Positions 1 through 8,625 of a stretch of 64,000 nt of DNA are shown here, in pieces. The DNA comes from Pseudomonas sp. HOU2 (lineage in GTDB: Bacteria; Pseudomonadota; Gammaproteobacteria; Pseudomonadales; Pseudomonadaceae), in the NCBI RefSeq assembly GCF_040729435.1, contig NZ_CP160398.1, forward strand, positions 5,809,001-5,873,000, given 5' to 3'. The translations under genes were made by a program, and so were the position numbers. The notes beneath the pieces are model-generated. The model worked only from the letters and a program-made list of their open reading frames with translations, did not search any database and was not told the DNA's origin. Positions within the stretch are counted from its first letter, which is position 1. Each line of letters starts with the position of its first letter.

Positions 1-873
1 GTGTAACCACGGCATCAGCGTCATCTTGCCGCCGATGAACACCAGCACGATCGCCAGTCCGTACTTGAGCAAATGAAAGCGGTCAGCCATGTCCGCCAGC
101 AAGAAGTACAGCGCCCGCAGGCCCATGATCGCGAAGATATTCGAGGTGAACACGATGAACGGATCGGTGGTGACTGCGAAGATCGCCGGGATGCTATCGA
201 CCGCAAACATCAGGTCGCTGGCCTCGATCAGCACCAGCACGAGGAACATCGGCGTGGCCCAGCGCACACCGTTCTGCAGCACGAAAAAGCGTTCGCCGTG
301 GAAGCCCTGGGTGATCCGCATGTGTCCGCGCACCCAGCGCAGTAGCGGGTTTTTGTCGAGATCAGGTTGCTGCTCGGCAAACATCAGCATCTTGATCCCG
401 GTGATGATCAAGAACACCCCGAAGGCATACAACAGCCACTCGAACTGCGACACCAGCCACACCCCGGCAAAGATCATCGCCGCGCGCATCACGATCGCCC
501 CGAGCACGCCATACAACAGCACCCGCCGTTGCAATTCCGGTGGCACGGCGAAGTAGCTGAAGATCATCACGAAGACGAACATGTTGTCGATCGACAGCGA
601 CTGCTCGATCAGATAACCGGTGAGGAATTCCAGGGTCTTGCGCTGGGCAATCTCGGCGCCGAATTCGCCGTGCAGATACCACCAGAGCAATCCGGCGAAG
701 GCCAAGGCCAGTGCGCACCAGGCGATCACCCAACAGGACGCTTCCCGCACTGAAACGCGGTGTGCCTTGCGTCCGCCGAAGACGAACAGATCCAGTGCAA
801 GCATGGCGAGGACGAAGACGATAAACGCGCCCCACATCCACGGTTCGCCGATGTTGATGTTGGTGGTTGGCAT
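1..873 (-). CDS. TerC-family integral membrane protein (3' end beyond window)
   Basis: The minus-strand frame is open from an ATG at 873, preceded by AGGGAG, to the window edge. It gives 291 codons without a stop, so the C-terminus is missing. The translation is a polytopic membrane protein. It carries the TerC-type acidic membrane motif SLSIDNMFVFVMIFSYF near residue 85 and a second DLMFAVDSIPAIFAVT segment near residue 225, with several hydrophobic helices between them. TerC/Alx proteins are linked to tellurite resistance and to metal (manganese) export or metalation of exported enzymes. That role is known for the family and not shown here. I looked for a yybP-ykoY manganese riboswitch upstream and could not support one. 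Antisense and shifted frames across this gene are shadows. Confidence 0.88.
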   Translation of the reverse strand, partial: MPTTNINIGEPWMWGAFIVFVLAMLALDLFVFGGRKAHRVSVREASCWVIAWCALALAFAGLLWWYLHGEFGAEIAQRKTLEFLTGYLIEQSLSIDNMFVFVMIFSYFAVPPELQRRVLLYGVLGAIVMRAAMIFAGVWLVSQFEWLLYAFGVFLIITGIKMLMFAEQQPDLDKNPLLRWVRGHMRITQGFHGERFFVLQNGVRWATPMFLVLVLIEASDLMFAVDSIPAIFAVTTDPFIVFTSNIFAIMGLRALYFLLADMADRFHLLKYGLAIVLVFIGGKMTLMPWLH

Positions 874-1085
874 GGCAATCTCCCTGTCTTTTATGTCGTT
901 GGAGGCAGACCGGGACATGCTAGCGAGGAGTGAATGCCAAGGAAAAATCGTATATTTCTGAGGCAGGATTCGATAAAAACGAAGTGTCTGGCTTTTTTGC
1001 GGCAGGCATCATTTGCAATGACGAACGGCATTCATGCGTGAATAGCAAAGAAATTTTTAGCGTGAATTCATTTGGAAGGCACAGC

Positions 1086-1122
1086 TGCCAAACACTGCGG
1101 GCAGGCACTTACCCGTTTGGCA
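1086..1122. other. Inverted repeat (bulged hairpin)
   Basis: TGCCAAAC and GTTTGGCA form an 8-bp stem, extended by GGG/CCC on the far side of a 5-nt bulge. It lies between the orphan gene at 1164-1637 and the TerC gene, both on the minus strand. No T-run follows on either strand, so it is a poor intrinsic terminator. It could be an operator or an RNA structure in the TerC leader. Confidence 0.35.
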
Positions 1123-1163
1123 TTGATGCGTGTTTACGAATGACTTTCCTATTGTGGAGGATT

Positions 1164-1637
1164 TTAAAGAGGACCCGTCGCCCGCAGTTCTAATCTGCCC
1201 TCCACTTTGTAGGACGTTCCACCGGACTCTATTTGAAAATCAAATTCTGCGTAGATTGATTCTTTTATGTTTTCTCGCTTAAGTTTGATTTCGCCCTTGT
1301 CACTCGAAATGATCCCTCCAGCGGAAATGACGCTGGCACGCACACGGCTTTCGTCACCTTTCTCAATCGGGTATGTGCCGCTTTCGAGCTTCTGATCAAT
1401 GATGATAGTAATCTGGTAGAAATCGTCCGCTGTGTGATGTCGGCCGATGACACTGACTGAACCGGGAACCAAGGAAGCATAAATAAACAGATTCGGTTCG
1501 AAACTCGGAATGGGCGGAAAATCAGGGGTGAATTTGGCTTTGTAGTATTTATCCTCGGGTTGCTGTTTTACTTTGATGGGTAATGGCTTCGAGTTTTCAT
1601 CGACGCCAAGTTGTTTAAGCAGAATGGCATTGCTCAT
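1164..1637 (-). CDS. Orphan hypothetical protein, 157 aa
   Basis: Starts at the ATG at 1637 and ends with TAA. The protein has 157 residues, no signal peptide and no membrane segment. It looks like a small soluble beta-rich protein, with alternating hydrophobic stretches such as FYQITIIIDQ and IYAEFDFQIE. I do not recognise a family. Codon use is visibly more AT-rich than in the neighbours, which suggests an accessory gene. The upstream region holds a CT-N12-AG palindrome (1731-1746) nearly matching one upstream of the RCC1-like gene at 49001, so the two may be co-regulated. Function is unknown. Confidence 0.7.
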   Translation of the reverse strand: MSNAILLKQLGVDENSKPLPIKVKQQPEDKYYKAKFTPDFPPIPSFEPNLFIYASLVPGSVSVIGRHHTADDFYQITIIIDQKLESGTYPIEKGDESRVRASVISAGGIISSDKGEIKLKRENIKESIYAEFDFQIESGGTSYKVEGRLELRATGPL

Positions 1638-1730
1638 GGTTGCGTTCCTTCAGTGCTCAACGGTTTTTGGGGTTTCTAAATGAAAAGCCCATTGAGCGAG
1701 AACGTTACTCGCCGTCCTGTTCGACCGATA

Positions 1731-1746
1731 CTGTCAGAACTATCAG
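1731..1746. promoter_or_regulatory. Lux-box-like palindrome upstream of the 157-aa orphan
   Basis: CTGTCAGAACTATCAG fits the CT-N12-AG pattern of LuxR-family operators. With its flanks (ACTG...CAGTTG) it matches the perfect palindrome at 48919-48940 at 17 of 20 positions. It ends about 94 bp upstream of the ATG at 1637. Binding by a LuxR-type protein is inference. Confidence 0.4.
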
Positions 1747-1858
1747 TTGTCAGGTATGGGGGAGTGTGTTGGCAGGTGTGTAGTGATGCAGAAACGAGTG
1801 GGGTTAATGCGCCGAAAGCGGATTGAGACCCTATCGAGCCTCAATCCAACCCTCTCTG

Positions 1859-3571
1859 TTACTTGCCGGCAGTCAGCGCCGGAGTGCGCGGCGGCACCTG
1901 ACGTTTCGAACCGGTCGCCTCAAACGCCGAGGCCAGACGCAGCAGATTCGAGTCATCGTAAGCACGACCGGCGAAGGTCAGACCAACCGGCATGCCGATG
2001 TCGGCCATGATCCCCATTGGTACGGTGACAGTCGGCACGCCGAGATGGCGGATCGCCAGGTTGCCGTTGGCGACCCAGATGCCATTGCTCCAGGCGATGT
2101 CCGCTGATTCCGGATTGATATCGGCATCTGCCGGACCAACGTCGGCGTTGGTCGGGAACAGCACCGCGTCGAGTTTCAGCGTATCCATCCAGTCTTCGAG
2201 GTCGAGCTTGCGGGTCTTTTCCAGGCCGCGCAGGCCGTCCGGCAGGGTCGGGATCTGGTCCCACGGGGTGATGCCGCGTTGGGCCATGCGCACGTATTCG
2301 TCCATGCCGGCGGCCAGATCGCCTTCACGGTTGGGCAGGGTGCCCGGGTCGTGCGGGAAGATTTTCGGCCCGTCGACATCGGCCAGGCGATTGAGCTTCG
2401 GATCACCGTTGGCGCGCAGGAAATCGTCGAAGGCCCAGGCCGACAGGTCCCACAGTTCGTGGTGCAGGAACTCCTTGGAGACGATGCCGCGATTGAACAC
2501 GGTCGGTGCGCCGGGGCGGTCGCCTTCGCAGTTGGAAACCAGCGGGAAATCCACTTCGATGACTTCGGCGCCGGCCGCTTCCAGGGCTGCGCGGGCCTGT
2601 TTCCACAAATCGATCACCGAAGGGCGAGTGTTGATGCGCTGCCCGGTCGGGCCGCCGATGCCCGGCGCTTCGCTGGTGCCGGCTTCAGGGTCGGCATTGA
2701 TGTACATCTTCGGCACACCGAGGCGTTTGCCGGCCAGTGCATTGGGTTTCACCGCCAGTTCGGCGTAGGACGCCGGGCGTACCGAAGCAACGCTCGGGAT
2801 CGGCACCCACGGCTGCAGGCGCCACAGATCGCCACGGGTGTCGGGGTCTTCGGCGACCACCACATCGAGCACTTCGAGCAGGTCGGCCATGGTCCGGGCG
2901 TACGGCACCACCACGTCCATGGTCGGCGTCAGCGGCCAGTTGCCGCGCACCGAAATTACCCCGCGCGATGGCGTGTAGGCGCACAAACCGTTGTTCGATG
3001 CCGGGCCGCGACCGCTCGACCAGGTTTCTTCCGCCAGACCGAACGCCGAGAAACTCGCAGCGGTAGCGGTGCCGGCACCGTTGGACGAGCCGGAAGCAAA
3101 CGGCGCGGTCAGGTAGGCCGCGTTGTAAGGGCTTTCGGCCCGGCCATAGACGCCACGCTGCATGCCGCCATTGGCCATCGGCGGCATGTTGGTCTTGCCC
3201 AGGCAGATCGCCCCGGCGGCGCGCAGGCGTTCGATGGTGAAGGCGTCGCGATGCGCCACCAGATCGGCGAAGGCCGGGCTGCCCGAGGCGGCGGTCAGCC
3301 CCTTGACCAGATAGCTGTCCTTGGCGGTGTAAGGGATACCGTCGAGCGGGCCGAGGGTTTCGCCCTTGGCGCGGCGCGCATCGGACGCCTGGGCTTCAGC
3401 CAAAGCCTCGGGGTTGCGCACCACCACGGCATTCAGTGCGGTGGCGGTGTTCGGGCCATCGTAGGCGTCGATCCGGGCCAGATAGGCCTGCACCAGTTCA
3501 ACCGCGGTGGTCTGGCCGGCGTCGAGCGCCGCGCGTAATTGAGCAATGGAGACTTCAGTGACTTCGATCAT
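1859..3571 (-). CDS. Amidase signature family hydrolase
   Basis: 570-aa amidase-signature enzyme from the chosen start MIEVTEVSIAQLRAAL; the frame is open further upstream (ATGs at 3610 and 3682), but the conserved region begins here. The expected Ser-cisSer-Lys triad can be placed: Lys84 in the TAKDSYLVKG segment, cis-Ser near 163 in SGSSNGAGTATAA, and the nucleophile near 186 in SSGRGPASNNG. The last two motifs are a variant of the canonical GGSSGGS and GTDTGGS forms. The family hydrolyses C-N amide bonds (amides, nitrile-derived amides, N-acyl compounds). The substrate cannot be read from sequence. It is followed on the same strand by an AraC-type regulator upstream at 3711-4499, which more likely serves the divergent transporter. 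An acetamidase/formamidase-like or peptide amidase role is equally possible. Confidence 0.88.
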   Translation of the reverse strand: MIEVTEVSIAQLRAALDAGQTTAVELVQAYLARIDAYDGPNTATALNAVVVRNPEALAEAQASDARRAKGETLGPLDGIPYTAKDSYLVKGLTAASGSPAFADLVAHRDAFTIERLRAAGAICLGKTNMPPMANGGMQRGVYGRAESPYNAAYLTAPFASGSSNGAGTATAASFSAFGLAEETWSSGRGPASNNGLCAYTPSRGVISVRGNWPLTPTMDVVVPYARTMADLLEVLDVVVAEDPDTRGDLWRLQPWVPIPSVASVRPASYAELAVKPNALAGKRLGVPKMYINADPEAGTSEAPGIGGPTGQRINTRPSVIDLWKQARAALEAAGAEVIEVDFPLVSNCEGDRPGAPTVFNRGIVSKEFLHHELWDLSAWAFDDFLRANGDPKLNRLADVDGPKIFPHDPGTLPNREGDLAAGMDEYVRMAQRGITPWDQIPTLPDGLRGLEKTRKLDLEDWMDTLKLDAVLFPTNADVGPADADINPESADIAWSNGIWVANGNLAIRHLGVPTVTVPMGIMADIGMPVGLTFAGRAYDDSNLLRLASAFEATGSKRQVPPRTPALTAGK

Positions 3572-3710
3572 GCTGTTACCGCCGACAGGTTCGCTAAAGG
3601 GGTGGGTCATTATGGTTATGGTCGAAACGTGTAGAGAATTGCGTATGGACGAAACTCTACCCTGAACTTTGCCGAATGGCATGTGCTAATTCGATAAATA
3701 TCGACAAAAC

Positions 3711-4499
3711 TCAACGAAAAAATTCCCCTGGTGTCTCGCCAAACTGTTGCCGGAAGGCCGCGATGAACGCTGAGGTGGAGTCATAACCGCAAGCCAGAGC
3801 CACGTCGGTGACGCGTTCGCCACGTTCCAGCGGGGTCAGCGCGCCCAGCAGACGCAAGCGCTGACGCCAGGCGCGGAAGGTCAGGCCGGTGTCGCGTAAA
3901 AACAGCCGGCTGAGGGTTTTTTCGGTGACGCCGAATTTTTCGCTCCAATGGTTCAGGGTGGTCTGCTGTTCGGGATGTTGCTCCAGGCTTTGATAGATCT
4001 GCCGCAGACGGCTGTCCTGCGGCAGCGGCAGCATCAGGTCGATCTGCGGTGCCTCGGCCAGTTGATCGAGGATCACCTGGGCCAGGCGGCCATGGGCACC
4101 GTTCTCGTCGTATTCCACTGGAACCTGACTGAACGCGCGGATCAGCTCGCGCAACAGGTCGCTGACGCCCAGCACATGACAACGCTCAAGCGCCCAGCCG
4201 GCCACGCTGCAATCGATGTACAGGCTGCGCATTTCGGTGTGCGGCGAGCTGAACACGCGGTGCGGCACGCCCGCCGGAATCCACACCGCGCGCTCCGGTG
4301 GCGCGACGAAACGCCCGGCGCCGGTCTGCACTTCGAGCACACCCTGAATCGCGTACGACAATTGCACCCACGGGTGACTGTGACGCCGGGTCAGTGCGCG
4401 ATTGGGCAGCGATTCGGTGCGCCCGTACAGCGCACGCGGCAGGCTGGGCAGCCCGGGAATGCTGCGCCGGAAGCTTTTCTCGTGTCCTTTAGGCGGCAT
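3711..4499 (-). CDS. AraC-family transcriptional regulator (cupin sensor)
   Basis: 262-aa regulator from MPPKGHEKSFRRS. The N-terminal half is an AraC-type cupin: RRHSHPWVQLSYAIQGVLEV, then WIPAGVPHRVF, typical of the AraC_binding domain. The C-terminal ~100 residues hold the two AraC helix-turn-helix motifs (SEKFGVTEKTLSRLFLRDTG and DVALACGYDSTSAFIAAFRQQFG). The start lies 73 bp from the divergently transcribed bile-acid-symporter-like transporter at 4573. This is the classic arrangement of an AraC activator or repressor controlling its neighbour. The inducer is unknown. Confidence 0.88.
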   Translation of the reverse strand: MPPKGHEKSFRRSIPGLPSLPRALYGRTESLPNRALTRRHSHPWVQLSYAIQGVLEVQTGAGRFVAPPERAVWIPAGVPHRVFSSPHTEMRSLYIDCSVAGWALERCHVLGVSDLLRELIRAFSQVPVEYDENGAHGRLAQVILDQLAEAPQIDLMLPLPQDSRLRQIYQSLEQHPEQQTTLNHWSEKFGVTEKTLSRLFLRDTGLTFRAWRQRLRLLGALTPLERGERVTDVALACGYDSTSAFIAAFRQQFGETPGEFFR

Positions 4500-4572
4500 C
4501 TGTTGGCTCTTCGGCGTTAGTCGGTAATTTCTGCTCACGTTAGAGTCGCAGTCACGTACTGGCAACCCCCGG

Positions 4573-5583
4573 ATGAACAGACCCATGACTCGCCCAAGAT
4601 TCCTGCCCGACAACTTCACCCTGACCCTGATCGGCGTCGTGCTGCTGGCCAGTTTCCTGCCAGCCAGCGGTCAGGTCGCGGTCGGGTTCGGCTGGCTGAC
4701 CAACATCGCCATCGCACTGCTGTTTTTCCTCCACGGTGCGAAACTGTCGCGTGAATCGATCATCGCCGGTGCCGGCCACTGGCGCCTGCACCTGTTGGTG
4801 TTCGGCCTGACCTTCGTGCTGTTCCCGCTGCTCGGCCTGGCGCTGAAACCGCTGCTGTCACCGCTGATCGGCGACAAGCTGTACATGGGCATGCTGTATC
4901 TCTGCGCGCTGCCGGCCACCGTGCAGTCGGCAATTGCCTTCACCTCGCTGGCCCGCGGCAATATCCCGGCGGCGATCTGCAGTGCGGCGGCGTCGAGCCT
5001 GTTCGGGATCTTCCTCACACCGTTGCTGGTGACGCTGCTGCTGAACGTGCACGGTGACGGCGGTTCGACCCTCGATGCGATCCTGAAGATCAGCGTGCAA
5101 CTGCTGCTGCCGTTCATTGCCGGGCAGATCGCTCGGCGCTGGATCGGCGCGTGGGTCGGCCGCAACAAGAACTGGCTGAAGTTTGTCGATCAGGGTTCGA
5201 TTCTGCTGGTGGTGTACGGCGCATTCAGCGAGGCGGTCAACGAAGGTATCTGGCATCAGATTCCGGTAGTCGATCTGCTGGGGCTGGTGGTGGTGTGCTG
5301 CATCCTGCTGGCGCTGGTGCTGTTGGCCTCGACCCTGCTCGGCAAGGCGTTCGGTTTCAGCCAGGAAGACCGCATCACCATTCTGTTCTGCGGCTCGAAG
5401 AAGAGCCTGGCCACCGGCGTGCCGATGGCGCAGGTGTTGTTTGCCGGCAGCACGATTGGTGTATTGATTCTGCCGCTGATGCTGTTCCATCAGATTCAAT
5501 TGATGGTCTGCGCGGTGTTGGCGCAGCGCTATGCCAAACGGCCGGAAACGGTGCCGGAGTTGATGGCGCAGGTTGATCCATAA
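4573..5583 (+). CDS. Bile acid:sodium symporter-like transporter (SBF-like, YfeH type)
   Basis: 336-aa protein with about ten hydrophobic helices (for example LTLIGVVLLASFLPASG, LLVFGLTFVLFPLLGLAL, ILLALVLLASTLLG) and conserved family segments LPATVQSAIAFTSLARGN and FCGSKKSLATGVPMAQVLF. These place it in the SBF-like branch of the bile/arsenite/riboflavin transporter superfamily, most like the YfeH group. The substrate is unknown. An alternative start lies four codons downstream at 4585; neither has a strong ribosome site. It is transcribed away from the AraC regulator at 3711-4499 and ends in a REP palindrome that also looks like a terminator. Confidence 0.88.
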   Translation: MNRPMTRPRFLPDNFTLTLIGVVLLASFLPASGQVAVGFGWLTNIAIALLFFLHGAKLSRESIIAGAGHWRLHLLVFGLTFVLFPLLGLALKPLLSPLIGDKLYMGMLYLCALPATVQSAIAFTSLARGNIPAAICSAAASSLFGIFLTPLLVTLLLNVHGDGGSTLDAILKISVQLLLPFIAGQIARRWIGAWVGRNKNWLKFVDQGSILLVVYGAFSEAVNEGIWHQIPVVDLLGLVVVCCILLALVLLASTLLGKAFGFSQEDRITILFCGSKKSLATGVPMAQVLFAGSTIGVLILPLMLFHQIQLMVCAVLAQRYAKRPETVPELMAQVDP

Positions 5584-5592
5584 ACACTGCTT

Positions 5593-5679
5593 CCCGTGTA
5601 GGAGCTGCCGCAGGCTGCGATCTTTTGATCTTGAAAGTCAAAAGATCGCAGCCTGCGGCAGCTCCTACACGGGTTTTTT
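5593..5679 (+). terminator. REP palindrome acting as intrinsic terminator
   Basis: A near-perfect inverted repeat (GTGTAGGAGCTGCCGCAGGC and its complement around a short loop) is followed by TTTTTT at 5674-5679. It sits between the ends of two convergent genes. It belongs to the GTAGGAGCTGCC REP family, which recurs in this window at 16721, 23868, 29476, 42404 and 52640. Confidence 0.7.
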
Positions 5680-5680
5680 C

Positions 5681-5875
5681 TCAATCCTGTGTAACGTGTT
5701 TCGGCCCGGCCAGTGCCCAGGCAATCAGGCCAAACAACGGTACGAACACGATGGCGATAATCCACACGCCTTTGTTGCTGCCTTTGCCTGCGCTCTTGCG
5801 CACGCGGTTGATCGCCCACAATTCGATGATCACAAGAACGACGGCGAGTACGATCCAGACGGGTTCAATTTGCAT
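5681..5875 (-). CDS. PLDc_N-domain small membrane protein
   Basis: 64-aa protein with an excellent ribosome site (AGGAGG, 6 nt before the ATG). Two hydrophobic helices (WIVLAVVLVIIELWAI and GVWIIAIVFVPLFGLIAWAL) flank a basic loop, ending KHVTQD. This is the layout of the PLDc_N domain (phospholipase D/cardiolipin synthase N-terminal membrane domain), here as a stand-alone protein. Such stand-alone proteins are common in Pseudomonas and their function is not established. Confidence 0.82.
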   Translation of the reverse strand: MQIEPVWIVLAVVLVIIELWAINRVRKSAGKGSNKGVWIIAIVFVPLFGLIAWALAGPKHVTQD

Positions 5876-5929
5876 GGGCTACCTCCTGATGGTCTTTCAG
5901 TTAGGTGAGCCCAAGCGCGCAGGGTTCAT

Positions 5930-6544
5930 TTAAATTGCGCCACTGCCTCCCGAATATTTCACCGCAGCGGCTGCCCGCGACGGCACGTTGAGCGTACGCA
6001 ACAGCGACGACACGTGGATGCGCACGGTGAACGGCGAGATATCCAGTTCCCGGGCGATCTCCTTGTTGGTCTTGCCTTGGGCAATCAGCCGCAGCACGTC
6101 CTGCTGACGCGGGGTGAGGGCGGTGCCGGTCTCCAGCGGCAGCAGTCCAGAAGGGGCGAACCTGACCAGCACTTCGCCTTCGCGGATCGCCAGAATCGCC
6201 TCGCCGATCTCATCCGGGGCAATGTTCTTGCCGATGAAACCGTCGATGCCGGCTGCCATCACTTCGCCGATCAACCCCTCGTCGTCGACCATCGACACCA
6301 TAATCAGCGTGGTGCGCGGCAGTTTCCGGCGCAGCTCGGCGAGTTGGCTGATGCAGGTCAGGCCGGGGAAGCGCAGGTCGAGAATCAGTGTGTCCGGCTC
6401 GCTGCCGGCGGGCAGCAAGGCTAGCACAGCGTCGAGATCGCCGGCCTCCTCGATAGTCGCCTCGGGCAACAGGCGCTGCACGGTGCGCCGCATGGCTTCG
6501 CGAAACAACGGGTGATCGTCGGCTATGATGATGCGGCAAGTCAT
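5930..6544 (-). CDS. NarL/LuxR-type two-component response regulator
   Basis: 204 aa. The receiver domain has Asp9/Asp10, the phospho-acceptor Asp56 in LILDLRFPG and the conserved Lys in FIGKNIAP. The C-terminal LuxR-type helix-turn-helix ([28 protein letters not shown]) is followed by [16 protein letters not shown]. The gene is divergent from the hybrid histidine kinase at 6658, its likely partner. The kinase itself ends in a receiver domain, so the pair probably forms a phosphorelay or a branched system. The signal is unknown. Confidence 0.92.
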   Translation of the reverse strand: MTCRIIIADDHPLFREAMRRTVQRLLPEATIEEAGDLDAVLALLPAGSEPDTLILDLRFPGLTCISQLAELRRKLPRTTLIMVSMVDDEGLIGEVMAAGIDGFIGKNIAPDEIGEAILAIREGEVLVRFAPSGLLPLETGTALTPRQQDVLRLIAQGKTNKEIARELDISPFTVRIHVSSLLRTLNVPSRAAAAVKYSGGSGAI

Positions 6545-6657
6545 GACGTGACCCTCCCTGGATCAGCGTGGTTTACGGCATGCACCTTAGCACCGCAAAC
6601 GCAGATTGCCTGCCGACCGCTGCTGAATCTGACGACTGTCGCACAAGGACGTTGCCC

Positions 6658-8283
6658 ATGAAGTTCGAGAAAAACACCGAGCTGGATCAGGCCAATCTGC
6701 GGATTATCATCGCCAGCATCGCCATGGTTTACATCTGCGTGCTCGGTGTCTTGCCGGGTCAGCGCTTCGATGTCTATCTGCCGGTGGTGGTCTACATCGC
6801 GCTGTTTCTGTTGGCGTCGATTGTCTTGCGCCAGGCTATTGCGCGCTGGCCAGGGCATTACCCGGCGCGGCGGATTTTCGCGATGATCCACGATTACACC
6901 GGCACCTGTTTCGGCCTGGTGCTCGGCGGTGAAGCGGCGTTGCCGCTGTACGCGGTGATCATCTGGGTCAACCTGGGCAACGGTATGCGCTACGGCTCGC
7001 GCTACTTGGCGATTGCCACCGGGTTGGCGCTGCTGGCGTTGCTGGCGGTCTATCGATTGACGCCGGTGTGGCAGGCGCAGCCGTACATGGTGCTGATGTT
7101 GATGCTCACCAGCACGGTGATTCCGTTCTACGCGCACTTGCTGCTGGAGCGCACGCGCAAGGCTTCCGAAGAGGCGGTCGCGGCCAATCTGGAAAAGTCG
7201 CGGTTTCTCGCTCAGGCCAGCCATGATCTGCGCCAGCCGATTCACTCCATCGGCCTGTTTACCGCGTGCCTGCGCGAGTCGCGGCTGGGCGAGCAGGAGC
7301 GGCAACTGGTCGACAACATCGACCGTTCGCTGCTCAACGTTTCGCAGTTGTTCCGATCGATTCTTGATCTCTACACCCTCGACAACGGGCGCATTTTGCC
7401 CAGGCTGCAAGTGTTCAATCTCGGCGAGTGGCTGGCCGACCTGATCCGCCAGAACGCCGAGGCGGCGCGCTGGGCGGGCGTGGAGTTGCGCCTGCACCCG
7501 TGCCAGCACTGGGTGCAGAGCGATCCGGCGTTGCTCGCGACCATGGTGCAGAACGTGCTTTCCAACTGCTTCAAGTACGGCGCGCAACGCCCGGTACTGA
7601 TTGGCGTGCGCAGACGCGGCAGCGGGCTGGCCATCGTGGTTTATGACCGCGGCAACGGCATTGCCGAGGAGCACCTGCCGAAGGTCTTCGAGGAGTTTTA
7701 TCGGGTGCGTCAGGTGCGCGACAAGGACGTGGAAGGGGTCGGCCTCGGGCTGTCGATCGTCAAGCGTCTGGGGCAGTTGATCGGCGTCGATGTGGCGTTG
7801 CGCTCGCAGCTTGGGCGCGGCACGGCGGTCTCCCTGTATGGCTTGCCGGTGGCCGTGGCGCCGCAGTTGCCGGCCATGCGTGACGACGTGCGGCAGGCCG
7901 GCCTGTTGACCGGGCTGAAGGTGTGTCTGGTGGAGGATGATCGCAACGTCTTGCTGGCAACCTCGGCGCTGCTCGAGCGCTGGGGCTGCGTGGTGCAGGG
8001 CGAGTTGAGCGGAGAAAATCTGCGCACCGATTGCGACATCATCGTCGCCGACTACGATCTGGGTCCACATTCCACGGGTATCGAGTGCATTGACGAGGTG
8101 CGGCGCCAGCGGGGTTTTGCGGTACCGGCGATGATCATCACCGGGCATGACATGGAAAAAATACAGGCGGCCTTGCACGACCGCCAAATTGCCATCCTGT
8201 CCAAACCGGTACGCCCGGCCGAGCTGCGCGCGACCTTGCGCAGCCTGCGCGACCGGCAAACCGAGCCGGCCGAGCAGGTTTGA
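6658..8283 (+). CDS. Hybrid sensor histidine kinase with C-terminal receiver
   Basis: 541 aa from the ATG at 6658 (MKFEKNTELDQ); an in-frame extension to 6568 lacks conserved sequence. The N-terminal ~165 residues form about six hydrophobic helices with short loops, so sensing is probably within or at the membrane. The HisKA box ASHDLRQPIHSIGLF has the phospho-His near residue 189. The ATPase domain has an N-box (NVLSNCFKYG) and G-boxes (YDRGNGIAEEHLPKVFEEF, GVGLGLSIVKRLGQ). The C-terminal receiver (LKVCLVEDDRN...) has a candidate phospho-Asp near 465 in IIVADYDLG and Lys in LSKPVRPAEL. It is divergently transcribed from the NarL-type regulator at 5930-6544. Its stop is 1 bp from the end of the convergent lipoprotein gene. 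Confidence 0.93.
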   Translation: MKFEKNTELDQANLRIIIASIAMVYICVLGVLPGQRFDVYLPVVVYIALFLLASIVLRQAIARWPGHYPARRIFAMIHDYTGTCFGLVLGGEAALPLYAVIIWVNLGNGMRYGSRYLAIATGLALLALLAVYRLTPVWQAQPYMVLMLMLTSTVIPFYAHLLLERTRKASEEAVAANLEKSRFLAQASHDLRQPIHSIGLFTACLRESRLGEQERQLVDNIDRSLLNVSQLFRSILDLYTLDNGRILPRLQVFNLGEWLADLIRQNAEAARWAGVELRLHPCQHWVQSDPALLATMVQNVLSNCFKYGAQRPVLIGVRRRGSGLAIVVYDRGNGIAEEHLPKVFEEFYRVRQVRDKDVEGVGLGLSIVKRLGQLIGVDVALRSQLGRGTAVSLYGLPVAVAPQLPAMRDDVRQAGLLTGLKVCLVEDDRNVLLATSALLERWGCVVQGELSGENLRTDCDIIVADYDLGPHSTGIECIDEVRRQRGFAVPAMIITGHDMEKIQAALHDRQIAILSKPVRPAELRATLRSLRDRQTEPAEQV

Positions 8284-8284
8284 C

Positions 8285-8593
8285 TCAACGCTTGCAGAGA
8301 TAGTCCTGAGTGATAGTGGTTTGCAGGCAGTTGAACTGGCCCATGGTGCGGCAGATGTTTTTCTCCGAACCGGTGACCTCGGCGTTCTTGTAGCCCCAGG
8401 TCTTGCAGCGCTCCATGGCGACAGTGAGGCCTTGCGCGGCGTTGGTCTGGCCGCTTTCGAACTGGCCCAGTTCATAGGAGACCTGAACCACGCCGTCGTT
8501 CTTGCTGCCGCCGGTGGCTTCCCACTGTTTGGGCGTGGCGCAGCCGGTCAGGGCGAGGGCAGTGAGGGTGAGAGAAGCAATCAGGATTTTCAT
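8285..8593 (-). CDS. YecR-like lipoprotein
   Basis: 102 aa with a lipoprotein signal peptide: hydrophobic MKILIASLTLTALAL, lipobox LTGC, predicted lipidated Cys18. The mature part (KQWEATGGSKNDGVVQVSYELGQFE) matches what I know of the YecR-like family. It also has several Cys residues (CKTWGY, NICRTM, FNCLQ, YLCKR). In enterobacteria yecR belongs to the flagellar regulon; no flagellar gene is near here. A second lipoprotein gene lies 32 bp upstream on the same strand, so the two may be co-transcribed. Confidence 0.75.
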   Translation of the reverse strand: MKILIASLTLTALALTGCATPKQWEATGGSKNDGVVQVSYELGQFESGQTNAAQGLTVAMERCKTWGYKNAEVTGSEKNICRTMGQFNCLQTTITQDYLCKR

Positions 8594-8625
8594 GATTAAA
8601 CGTAGTCCTTTACCGAGGAAATGAA

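Noticed and set aside
874-1163. Manganese (yybP-ykoY) riboswitch upstream of the TerC gene
   Set aside because: Conserved loop sequences of the class were not found; only an unrelated bulged hairpin is visible.
6541-8475. Long minus-strand open frame (over 600 codons) opposite the hybrid histidine kinase
   Set aside because: Low-complexity Arg/Gln/His-rich translation without domains, fully antisense to a gene with intact kinase motifs; a GC-rich shadow.
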